From Phycisphaerales bacterium (GTDB lineage Bacteria > Planctomycetota > Phycisphaerae > UBA1845 > UTPLA1), in assembly GCA_020639075.1 (NCBI GenBank), contig JACKHI010000001.1, positions 3,286,001-3,350,000 on the forward strand: a stretch of 64,000 bases of DNA, read 5' to 3'. Positions 24,583 through 33,108 of this stretch are shown here, in pieces (positions within the stretch are counted from its first letter, which is position 1; every line of letters starts with the position of its first letter). Under the pieces are notes generated by a model, which was not told where the DNA came from, searched no databases, and saw only the letters and a program-made list of their open reading frames with translations. The translations under genes were made by a program, and so were the position numbers.

Positions 24583-26037
24583 CTACGGCAGCATCGCGCC
24601 GATCAGGTTCGCCTCGATAAAGCTCCGCACCTGCACATAATCGTCGATCGTGTAATGCGTGCTGTTCGCGCCCCACGGCGTCGTCTCCACATCGAGGCCC
24701 GTCGGCGGCGGAATCGAATTCGTCACAGGCCCGCCGTCCAGGAAGAGCTCGAACAGCGTGCCGTGCTGATAGTGGTTCGCATGCAGTCCCGTGCTTGGTG
24801 GCCGCCGTGTCTCCTGCGAAATATCGATGTCCGAGCTGTTCCCGACAGCATCCGCGTAAGACGTGAATTCGATCTCGAATGTGCCGATGCCCGCGCGCTG
24901 TGCATCCAACCGGTCCGCCAGGTCATACGTCGAACCGCCGCCGTGGCTGTACCCGAAAATCGCCACGCGATCGACTCCCCGATGGCTCACGGCATCCACG
25001 ACCTCGTTGAACACGCTGCCGGAACCGTCCGAACTCACGTTGTCTTCGTCGTACATATGAACGTCGTAACCCTGCTCATACAGCGCAATGCCGACGACGA
25101 ACGTGCCGCTGTTCGAATCGACAGGCACGCTCGGCGATTGCCCTTCGCCGCCCAGCGCCATCACAATCGAATGAAACGTGTGGAATGTAACGACGTCGAA
25201 CACCACAGCGCCATCCGACGATTCAAGCTGCAGGTCCGCAAGGCCGTGCGCCGCCGACGCCCACTCGACATACAACGTCAATGTGGTCAGGCCCGAATCA
25301 ATCGGCAATACGTCTGTCACATCGCCGTCGAATGCGATGTCCGTCTCCGGCTGTTTGTCCGGCGTCAGCCAGACGCGAATCGCCGGATCGCCGCGCCGCA
25401 GCGCCACAAGGGCGCCCGGCGGATTGACAGTCGCGACGAGCTCGATCAGATCATCCTCTCCCGCCGGATCGACGTTGCCCGCGGCATTCAATCGAATGCC
25501 CGGACCGCGGTCCGGATCCGTCTTGTCCGCGTCGGCGACGGCCGTCCTGCTGAATGGAAAGTAGCCGGCGCCGTGTCTTGGGCGATAAGCCGTCAGTGTG
25601 CCCGTCGTGCAGGCGCTGGTCGCGCACAAAGTACCCGCGCCCAACCACTCGCCGGCGCAGCCCGCACTCGTCGTCTCAGTGCAGATCCCCACTGCATCGC
25701 AACACGCACCGCTCGGCATCGTATTCACGAGACCATCAATGAAAAACTGAACATCGGCGCCGTCCGTCACGCCGTCGTCGTTGGCGTCGCCCGCACAAGG
25801 CGAACACGGCGTCTCCCCCAGGAGCACCGACACGAACGCATCGGCATCAGCAAGATCGATCGATGCGCTGCAATCCGCATCAACTGGATCACAAGTCCCT
25901 CGCGGGGCGCCGTCGTCCCCCCGCGTCGGCGTCGCCGCGACGCCAAAGAGCGCAATCGCCAGAGTCAGATTCCAGGCCCGCCGCGGAACAACACTCCATT
26001 GCTGCACCGCTGCCGGCAGCACATACCTGCCCTTCAT
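24583..26037 (-). CDS. Secreted alpha/beta-hydrolase-like protein with N-terminal dockerin-like domain
   Basis: A 484-residue exported protein. The signal region (WNLTLAIALFGVAATPTRG) is followed by calcium-loop repeats DADCSASIDLADADAFVSVL and DANDDGVTDGADVQFFIDGL, a dockerin-like pair at the N-terminus instead of the usual C-terminus, and a short Cys-rich segment (GACCDAVGICTETTSAGCAG). The second half carries VAIFGYSHGGGSTYDLADRL, a nucleophile elbow GxSxGG with Ser as probable catalytic residue, and a C-terminal HYTIDDY that could hold the histidine. It probably hydrolyses an ester or peptide outside the cell; the substrate is unknown. Confidence 0.8.
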   Translation of the reverse strand: MKGRYVLPAAVQQWSVVPRRAWNLTLAIALFGVAATPTRGDDGAPRGTCDPVDADCSASIDLADADAFVSVLLGETPCSPCAGDANDDGVTDGADVQFFIDGLVNTMPSGACCDAVGICTETTSAGCAGEWLGAGTLCATSACTTGTLTAYRPRHGAGYFPFSRTAVADADKTDPDRGPGIRLNAAGNVDPAGEDDLIELVATVNPPGALVALRRGDPAIRVWLTPDKQPETDIAFDGDVTDVLPIDSGLTTLTLYVEWASAAHGLADLQLESSDGAVVFDVVTFHTFHSIVMALGGEGQSPSVPVDSNSGTFVVGIALYEQGYDVHMYDEDNVSSDGSGSVFNEVVDAVSHRGVDRVAIFGYSHGGGSTYDLADRLDAQRAGIGTFEIEFTSYADAVGNSSDIDISQETRRPPSTGLHANHYQHGTLFELFLDGGPVTNSIPPPTGLDVETTPWGANSTHYTIDDYVQVRSFIEANLIGAMLP

Positions 26038-26338
26038 CTCATCCTCCCGAATTCAGACCCTGCGAGCGACGGCGGACGCCAGGACCCACATGGCGCCGCC
26101 CCCCATACCCTGATCGACCTACATCTCCGATCGACCACTACTAAAACGGCTTGTGATTCCCAATGTCAAGCAATTGATGGGCAGCGTTCGGGGCTCACGC
26201 GCGACGACAGTCGCAATCGCGGCCCCCCGCCAGGGGTAGGACACGCACATTCTTGAGTCGTTGATTCCGATATTCGGAAAAACTGAGATATTGCCGCCGT
26301 GAAGGCGTTTCAACGCCGCCAGTCGGTCCATCAAGCGG
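26038..26338. other. Intergenic stretch with no gene
   Basis: Between the hydrolase gene and the NTPase gene. I see no convincing gene, RNA or terminator; the minus frame 26119-26724 overlaps the NTPase gene and is a shadow. Confidence 0.4.
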
Positions 26339-29300
26339 CTACACCACCAATGCAGCATTTTCCGGATCGTCGTCCGGCGTCGAGTGATCGGCCTGATCCA
26401 GGGGCTCACTCGGCCCCGGACATCCGGGACACTTCTCAAGGAGTTCATTGATGATCTCGTCAAATGACCGAGCGTGCTCCAGCCGAATCGCATCGAAGCT
26501 CGGCTCGCCGGACTTGTCTCTCTGATCGTTCCGCGGGAAATACGCCCAGCAGACGTCCGACGCTGCGGCGGATGCAATCTGCCCGATGCCGCTCTGCAAC
26601 GCGGCCATGCGAACATCCTGATCGTCCGACCACTCAAAGACGATGTGATTGAGCTTCGGCAGGACGACACGCTGATCGGCATCGGCGCCGGGGCCAAACT
26701 TTCGCAACAACGATTCGGCATCACTCAGGCACATCGACAGGATCGCATGCGTACGCGTCGGCGGCCAATCGACTACATCCGACTGCCGGGAACTCTGGCC
26801 GCCGTCATCGGCATGGATGACGAGCGTGGCCCCGATCTGGAATCCCCTCACATCACTATCATCCGGAATGAAGTATCGAGCCCACGTCGCGTCATTCGCG
26901 GATCGATCCTCGCCGTTCGAGTCCCGCGCGCTCTGGCGCGCCCGATCAACATAGAACTTGAGTAGGTCGTCATCGACGCGGCCGCCGGTCAGACCCAGTT
27001 CGCACAAGGCGGCCCAGACAAGCCAGTAAGGCCTGATATCTTCATTGCGCTCCGACTGATTATCGAGTAAGACACGCAGGATGCAGCGCGTCCACGTCGT
27101 CGCCGACACGTCGTTCATATCGGCAGGAAAAACGCTTGCGGGACCCGAATAGGCGACTACGCTTCTGCAGAATGCCAGTGCGTATTGAGCATAGCTGACT
27201 CGCAATTCCGCCGACTTTTCCGGGTCGACCAGCCAGCTCGGCGAGAAGTCCTCTCCGCGGGCGCGACTCAACAGCCGTGCCTCCAGATGCCGCCACGCCG
27301 CGTCTGCGATGTCTTTGCCCGACTTCGGCTGGTCAGGAACGCTGTCCAGCAGACCGAGCGTCTTCTGGCTCCACCTGTCGAAACCGTGTTTTCCGAGACG
27401 ACAATTGCCGCGCGTCGGGATGATCCCCTTGCCGCGAAGATTGATTTCGCCGCAATGCCGCAGAAGCGAGCGGAGCATTGACGTGTGCGTCTCAAGGCTC
27501 CGTCCGTCATTGAGGCTCAGGACATCGATGAGCACTCGTACGGCCTGTCCCTGAGAAATCTCCGGTCCGTCAGCTCGGCAGATCAGCTTTGCGGCGACGA
27601 GCATGAACATCAGAGCGTGATCGGCATCTCGCAGCGCCGTCAGGTAGATTCTCGTGATCTCGCGCTGCTGACCTCGGACATCCGCATACTCGTCCTCCGT
27701 CACGCTGCGAAGCAGGTCCATCAGGAGCAATCGCACGACGCCCCATCGATTCGCGGAGTTCGTCAGCCAGACAGGGTCGAAAACATCCAGTTCCAGCGCG
27801 CCGCCCGTGACTTTCAGGACGAGATCCGCCGCGGCCTTCAATTCCTGCAGGACGGGGTCCTTGCGGGCGGGCATCGGTTCGACCACCGGTGCGCCGGATT
27901 CGTAGAACTGCCACTGGTAGCGATGCTCGCCCACTTTCACAAGCGGGGATGACTTGCGAGCCCTTTCTCGAAGATCTTCGAGCTGTGCACGCCACGCCGG
28001 ATCGTCCGTCTTCGCCTCGATCGCGCCGACGTGCGTCAGCGCGCTCCGCTTGTTGAGTTCCGCCAATGCGTCGAAGAACCGATCCAGCGTCCAGAGCGAA
28101 TCGCGATCCTCTGCGTCGTGTCGATCCGGTTCGCCGTAGCTCAACTTCACTTTGGCGAAGAGCCTTGCCGCATACTCGTTCTGCTTCAGTGCCTGACTTT
28201 GGCCGTCTTCGTTCTTGTCAAACTCACGCTTGACACGCTCGACAAAGCACGCGTCGTCCGAAAGCCCGAGACACAGCCCTTCACACAGCGCGCGAACGCG
28301 CCGACGAAGCGTCTGTACGACACTTTGCGGAAGCGGATCCGTCGCCGCCAGCCGTTGCTTGAGACTCCCGAGCCGCGAGCGAATCTCCTTCAAGGGCTCC
28401 GTTTTCCGATCGCCGAGTTGTTTGACAATCTGGTCGATACCTAGCGTAATTTGCACGCGATCCGAATGATGCATCGTATCGCACGCGTCGTCGATCTCCT
28501 TGGCGAGTTCGCGACAGTATGACACCTGCCGCCAGTCCGCTTTTGCGGCGAACTCCTTACGCAGTTCGCCCGCCATTCGTTCGAGAATTCGGATGACTTC
28601 GTCGACCGCATGCCGGGGCCCGCCGCGCATGTCGTCCGTCTCCGTGCATTCGCGAAGGTAGTTTTCGAACTGCGAATTCTCATTCGTCAGATCGATTTCG
28701 GCCTGATTGCGCTGTCGGCATCGGGTCGGATAGAAAAGCGCGTCGCGGACGAACCGTCCCTGGCCGCCGAGCAACCCCTGCTTCACATCGAGTTCGGCAT
28801 CAATGGAAATCTGCGTGATAATGTCGGACCAGACGACAGGCGCCAGTTCGCGCTTTTCGCCGATGTCCTTTCGACCGGCCGCCGGCGCATAGACTAGCCG
28901 ATCGAATTCGTCGAGACGTTCGAGCCAGCGCTTGATGTCGATCGGCACACCGAGCGAGCGATGAACGACGAAGTAGCTTTTGAGCTTGCGATTCTCGCCG
29001 TCCACGCGGCGCTCCACGAACTTCCGCCCCTCATTCGGATCGTACAGCACGAAGAGTCGATGGCTGAAGTACGTGTACTCCACGGGATAGGGCGTCCCGC
29101 GATCGATGTTGCTCACCCGCTCGAAATAGCTGCGATCCGTCAGGAAACAGAAGAATGCGTTCTCAGCACAGAGCTTCTTTAGTGATCGCACCAGAGGCCC
29201 AATGCGCGTCGGCAGATCGCGGACTTTGTCAAGCTCGTCGATGACGAACACCGGGGCGAGATGAATTTCCTTGATGTGCTTGAGCAGTTCCCGAAACATC

Positions 29301-30433
29301 CGCTCGAGCGTCGCATACTCGTCGTCAGGCAGGGGAATCGAGATCTGCTTTTGCGCGTCCGATTCGAGCCTATAATTGTAGTAGAGCGAAATCAGCGAAG
29401 CGATCAGTAGCACCAGGGCGCCGACTGCGAACGCCGTCATCACATGCACGCCGGGAATCGTCAAGGTGCCGCTGCCCAGCACGCCGGCCGCCAGGACCGA
29501 GAGCACGGGTTTCGCCCAGTCACGCCAGCGCGATTCCCCGCCGCCGTTCGACGGCACTTCTTCCTGCTCCGCCCCGCTCGTGATTGTGGTATTGTGACCG
29601 TTCCCCGCCGAACCGTTCGATTTGTCGAATTTCTGCACGGCGGCGAACGCCTGGCCTGCGACGTCGAGCGCCACAAGTTCCCGCAACGCCTGATCCTTGT
29701 GTGGAACGTCTATGCTTCCGAACAGCACGCCGTGCCTGAATTCCGTGAGATGCCACCAATAGGGACGGAGTTGACGCGCCGTAAGCGGCTGATGGCGAAG
29801 TAGTCGCAATTGGGCGGCAAATTCGACGAACTGAGCGTCGCGACCATCGACCGTGGCATACTCACGGTAGTCCGCCGTCATTCGTTCGGCCAGACTCTGG
29901 TACAATGAACGAATCAACTGACTGATCGCAATGCGCCCGACCTGATGATCGTCCCATTCGGAATTCTCCGGGAATATACTCGGTCCCTGCAACTCCACCA
30001 GCAACGGGCGACGCACCTTTCGGCGAAGACCGGGCAAATCGTCCAGCTTGGATGTCGACAACTGCTTCGCTTCACGCAGCTGGCTCAGGAACCGCTCGTC
30101 CGCCTGCGCGTCGCACAACCTATTGAGACGATGTCGAATGCCGTCGTCCCTTGACTTTGATCCGTTACTCGACTCGCCCCACGTGTTAGCTTTCTCACGT
30201 CGCCGAATCAGTTTGTCGAGTTCGCGCTCGTCTCCTTCAAACGAAAAAACCGCATGACGAACCAGCGTCGTCTTTCCTGCGCCGCGATGTCCCGCGACGA
30301 GAAAAGACCGCCCCTCCACTTCGCCGCGGCAATAACGCTTCAGCTCGCGCTCGAAGACGTCCAGCTCGACGGATCGAATCAGATCAGGCTTGGCCGCGTC
30401 GCCGAGATAAGTATCACGAATTCCGGGATCCAT
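26339..30433 (-). CDS. KAP-like P-loop NTPase with membrane insertion, 1364 residues
   Basis: A very large P-loop ATPase. Walker A is GHRGAGKTT at 48-56. Two membrane helices (PVLSVLAAGVLGSGTLTI near 306-324 and a second near 330-353) come before Walker B, PVFVIDELDKV near 393-403, followed by a sensor-like FFCFLTDRSYFERV. Membrane segments inserted between Walker A and B are the hallmark of KAP NTPases. The remaining ~900 residues are a mostly helical region I cannot assign, rich in R/D/E. The frame is open to 30559, but ATG 30433 has AGGAGG at six bases, giving MDPGIRDTYLGDAAKPDLIR. It follows a coiled-coil membrane protein by ten bases. Role unknown; membrane-bound sensing, transport or defence are all possible. 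Confidence 0.82.
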   Translation of the reverse strand: MDPGIRDTYLGDAAKPDLIRSVELDVFERELKRYCRGEVEGRSFLVAGHRGAGKTTLVRHAVFSFEGDERELDKLIRRREKANTWGESSNGSKSRDDGIRHRLNRLCDAQADERFLSQLREAKQLSTSKLDDLPGLRRKVRRPLLVELQGPSIFPENSEWDDHQVGRIAISQLIRSLYQSLAERMTADYREYATVDGRDAQFVEFAAQLRLLRHQPLTARQLRPYWWHLTEFRHGVLFGSIDVPHKDQALRELVALDVAGQAFAAVQKFDKSNGSAGNGHNTTITSGAEQEEVPSNGGGESRWRDWAKPVLSVLAAGVLGSGTLTIPGVHVMTAFAVGALVLLIASLISLYYNYRLESDAQKQISIPLPDDEYATLERMFRELLKHIKEIHLAPVFVIDELDKVRDLPTRIGPLVRSLKKLCAENAFFCFLTDRSYFERVSNIDRGTPYPVEYTYFSHRLFVLYDPNEGRKFVERRVDGENRKLKSYFVVHRSLGVPIDIKRWLERLDEFDRLVYAPAAGRKDIGEKRELAPVVWSDIITQISIDAELDVKQGLLGGQGRFVRDALFYPTRCRQRNQAEIDLTNENSQFENYLRECTETDDMRGGPRHAVDEVIRILERMAGELRKEFAAKADWRQVSYCRELAKEIDDACDTMHHSDRVQITLGIDQIVKQLGDRKTEPLKEIRSRLGSLKQRLAATDPLPQSVVQTLRRRVRALCEGLCLGLSDDACFVERVKREFDKNEDGQSQALKQNEYAARLFAKVKLSYGEPDRHDAEDRDSLWTLDRFFDALAELNKRSALTHVGAIEAKTDDPAWRAQLEDLRERARKSSPLVKVGEHRYQWQFYESGAPVVEPMPARKDPVLQELKAAADLVLKVTGGALELDVFDPVWLTNSANRWGVVRLLLMDLLRSVTEDEYADVRGQQREITRIYLTALRDADHALMFMLVAAKLICRADGPEISQGQAVRVLIDVLSLNDGRSLETHTSMLRSLLRHCGEINLRGKGIIPTRGNCRLGKHGFDRWSQKTLGLLDSVPDQPKSGKDIADAAWRHLEARLLSRARGEDFSPSWLVDPEKSAELRVSYAQYALAFCRSVVAYSGPASVFPADMNDVSATTWTRCILRVLLDNQSERNEDIRPYWLVWAALCELGLTGGRVDDDLLKFYVDRARQSARDSNGEDRSANDATWARYFIPDDSDVRGFQIGATLVIHADDGGQSSRQSDVVDWPPTRTHAILSMCLSDAESLLRKFGPGADADQRVVLPKLNHIVFEWSDDQDVRMAALQSGIGQIASAAASDVCWAYFPRNDQRDKSGEPSFDAIRLEHARSFDEIINELLEKCPGCPGPSEPLDQADHSTPDDDPENAALVV

Positions 30434-30443
30434 CGCCTGCCTC

Positions 30444-31754
30444 CTAAGACCCAGTCGCCTGCGTGTATCTCGGCGACTTCGCCCCCGCCTCGTCGCCGAC
30501 CGCCTCCTGAGGGGGGTTTGTCCCGTCAGACGGTTGCGACGCCGGCGAATTATTGACATAAGGTGCTTGCTGCGCCTCCAACTTGATGCGGTTGTCCAGG
30601 ACCACTTGCAAGTCGCTGTGGATGCGTTTCGCCGCCAATCCTCCGAGGAACAGCAATGGCAACACCACCAGCGCGCCCAGAACCAGGTTCGGTGGATTCA
30701 CTCTGTAGCCCAATCCGGTTCCCAACGTCACAACCGGCCGCTTGAACGCGCTCTTACCCGACCTCATTCCACTCAGGATGAAACCCAGAATCACAAAAAA
30801 TGTGCAGACAATGATGATCGCCGCCTCGCCTGCATACCTGGCCAGTTCAACGGCACGTTCAGCACTTTTGGTTTGCCACGCCAGGGCATCCTCCCCCTTC
30901 ATCTCGCCGATCTTGTCGCGGACCGCCCGAGTCTTCGGACCGGCTTTCCCTTTGCCGCTCTGTAGCGTCTCAATTTGACTCTCCACCTTCGCCACTCTCG
31001 CTTCCAGGTCCCGAATGGATGAATCGGACTTGTCGGACGCCAGGCGGGCATCAATACGTTTGACGCACTCGCCGATCTTGCCGACTTGCGCCGTCAGCCC
31101 GTTCAAACCCTCGGGACTCGATTCGGCGCCTGACGACTTCCCGCCGCCATTCGCGAAGACGATCTGTATTGAAGGCATCGAGCCCAGGATCAACGACGAC
31201 GAGTAGGCGCAGGAGCACACGCGAAACACATCGGCATCGTTGAACACAAGCGACCGAATGATCCTGCAAGGGACGTCGAAAACCGATCCACGCCGGCCTC
31301 GCCGATCCGCGATGAGTCCGTCCAGATCCTTCCGGATCTGCGCGAGATGCGCCCCCTGCTCATCGAGCCGATCGACGATATGACGCCCATCAGGACCACC
31401 GTCGCCAACCTTCTCGACAATTCTGCCGGTCAGATCATTCAGTTCAGACAGACTCGTCAACACAGCGGAGAGTTCCGCCTTTGTGACCATTTCGCGATCA
31501 GCGATATTCAGGAAGCATTGAACGGCGCGCTGAAAATGCAGGTTCGCATTCGTGCCGACCGACGTCTGCCGGCGCTCCTCCAGGAGAATCTGCGACAGGG
31601 ATTCGGAGTCGACGCGCGACTTATTCGTTAGCTCCGCGAGGTTCCGATCCACGCACTGCAGCGATTTCTCAATGTGTCCGATTCGCTCCAGCATGCAGCC
31701 CGGCGACAATCCGATCAGAATCGCAGCAGCGCAGAGATAAGATGATTCTTTCAC
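30444..31754 (-). CDS. Coiled-coil membrane protein paired with the KAP-like NTPase
   Basis: A 436-residue protein of unknown family. It opens with a short hydrophobic export/anchor sequence (ESSYLCAAAILIGLSPGCML, possibly a non-canonical lipobox). Helical coiled-coil segments with heptad leucines follow (IGHIEKSLQCVDRNLAELTN, LDEQGAHLAQIRKDLDGLI, VGKIGECVKRIDARLASD, LEARVAKVESQIETLQSG). Two membrane helices come next (EAAIIIVCTFFVILGFIL near 310-331, LVLGALVVLPLLFLGGLAA near 353-372) and a proline-rich tail. GTG 31754 has GGGAGG at seven bases; the frame opens at TTG 31769. Its stop is ten bases before the NTPase start, so both are made together and probably form one membrane complex. Confidence 0.75.
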   Translation of the reverse strand: MKESSYLCAAAILIGLSPGCMLERIGHIEKSLQCVDRNLAELTNKSRVDSESLSQILLEERRQTSVGTNANLHFQRAVQCFLNIADREMVTKAELSAVLTSLSELNDLTGRIVEKVGDGGPDGRHIVDRLDEQGAHLAQIRKDLDGLIADRRGRRGSVFDVPCRIIRSLVFNDADVFRVCSCAYSSSLILGSMPSIQIVFANGGGKSSGAESSPEGLNGLTAQVGKIGECVKRIDARLASDKSDSSIRDLEARVAKVESQIETLQSGKGKAGPKTRAVRDKIGEMKGEDALAWQTKSAERAVELARYAGEAAIIIVCTFFVILGFILSGMRSGKSAFKRPVVTLGTGLGYRVNPPNLVLGALVVLPLLFLGGLAAKRIHSDLQVVLDNRIKLEAQQAPYVNNSPASQPSDGTNPPQEAVGDEAGAKSPRYTQATGS

Positions 31755-32169
31755 GCCAAGGCCTCCCAAAAGCCGTTGGAAGACGACCCACGCGAGTGCG
31801 CAACCCGTTTGTGACCCAAGAAGAGGACCGTATTTCAGGAATGAATGTGCTCAGAAATGGAGAGAATTCTTGATTTTGACGTCGTGTCACAATCGTGACA
31901 CCCACGATCTTAAGCGTCGAAAATGCGGGGAGTAGCGATCGTCAACCACAGGGCGCAACGATGAACCAGATTTCCGGATCGCGCTTCTTATGGGACGAAT
32001 CGGAGTGGATCGAATGCCCGTACACGAGGACGCATCACGCGCTTGAGGGCCCGACGACGGCCTGGGGCCTGGAATCGCAGTCGCTACACGATGGCGTCAA
32101 CGCGGCGCGACGCCGGTCGGAAGAGCGCGACCATTGCGACGCGAGAAACGCCGCAGGACAAAGCGCCGA
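31755..32169. other. Leader/intergenic region of the NTPase unit
   Basis: This 415-base stretch has no convincing gene. It should hold the promoter of the minus-strand two-gene unit. The only clear signal is the dyad at 31884-31901. Confidence 0.4.
31884..31901. promoter_or_regulatory. Perfect dyad, possible operator of the NTPase unit
   Basis: GTGTCAC and GTGACAC around AATC: seven-base perfect arms, about 130 bases upstream of the coiled-coil gene. The arrangement resembles a binding site for a dimeric regulator; no regulator gene is adjacent. Confidence 0.4.
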
Positions 32170-32919
32170 CTATCCCCCGAGCTGCGCCATCACTTCTTCC
32201 GGCATGTCGAAGTTCGCGTAAACGTTCTGCACGTCGTCGTGATCTTCGAACGCCTCGATCATCCGCAGCACCTTCGCGCCTGTGTCGGCGTCGATCGTGA
32301 TCGTCGTGCCGGGGATCTTCGTGATTTCGCCCGTCTGCGTCTTGATCTTCTTTTCGCTCAGCGCGTCGCGAACGGCGGCGAACGACTCGACTTCACAGGT
32401 GATTTCGAACATGCCGTCCATCGGCTTGACGTCTTCAGCGCCGGCGTCGATCGCGATTTCCATCAGCGTCTCTTCGTCGGCATCCACGGCATCGACCGTG
32501 AAAACACCCTTCGTCGCAAAGTTCCAGCTCACGCAGTTCGGGGAACCGAGATTGCCGCCCGCCCGCTCAAAAATCTTCTTGATCTCCGGCGCCGTGCGAT
32601 TCGGATTGTCCGTCAGCGCATCGACGATCACCGCGACACCGCCGGGACCATAGCCCTCGTAACTGGCCGGCACGTATTCCGCGCCGCCAAGATCGCCCGT
32701 GCCCTTCTTGATCGCCTTGTCGATCGTGTCGTTGGGCATGTTGGCCTCTTTGGCCTTGTCGATCGCATACCGCAGCGTCAGATTGGCCGCCGGATCCCCG
32801 CCACCGTGCTTGGCGGCGACAATGATATTCCTGGCCAGCTTGCTCCAGAGCTTGCCGCGCTTGTTGTCGATCGCGGCCTTCTTATGCTTGATATTCGCCC
32901 ATTTACTATGGCCGGCCAT
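32170..32919 (-). CDS. yebC: YebC/TACO1-family protein
   Basis: A 249-residue cytosolic protein. The start MAGHSKWANIKHKKAAIDNK, the segment EANMPNDTIDKAIKKGTGDL and YEGYGPGGVAVIVDALTDNPNRT are signature YebC motifs, and the length is standard. The family is described as a DNA-binding regulator and, more recently, as helping ribosomes through proline stretches. It is followed at 190 bases by the end of the large TPR gene, without an obvious operon link. Confidence 0.97.
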   Translation of the reverse strand: MAGHSKWANIKHKKAAIDNKRGKLWSKLARNIIVAAKHGGGDPAANLTLRYAIDKAKEANMPNDTIDKAIKKGTGDLGGAEYVPASYEGYGPGGVAVIVDALTDNPNRTAPEIKKIFERAGGNLGSPNCVSWNFATKGVFTVDAVDADEETLMEIAIDAGAEDVKPMDGMFEITCEVESFAAVRDALSEKKIKTQTGEITKIPGTTITIDADTGAKVLRMIEAFEDHDDVQNVYANFDMPEEVMAQLGG

Positions 32920-33108
32920 GTTGAGATAACCTCTTGTCGCTGTACTTGGGTTGATCGAATCGCAGGCGCCAAACCGCCAAGCCCGCCGTTTTATCCAATT
33001 GACGGGAATCCAGCGAGCCGACCGAAACGCGAGGCCCGATCAACCGCCGCACGAGAAACCGCCGATCGTTCCGCAATGCGTCCCGAAGTCATCGCTCCGC
33101 TTCGCCGC

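Noticed and set aside
24559..26256. 565-residue plus-strand frame opposite the dockerin hydrolase
   Set aside because: Arginine-rich shadow of the minus-strand gene with signal peptide and calcium loops.
31895..32221. 108-residue plus frame in the gap beside yebC
   Set aside because: It runs into the yebC gene antisense, lacks a good start signal and looks random.
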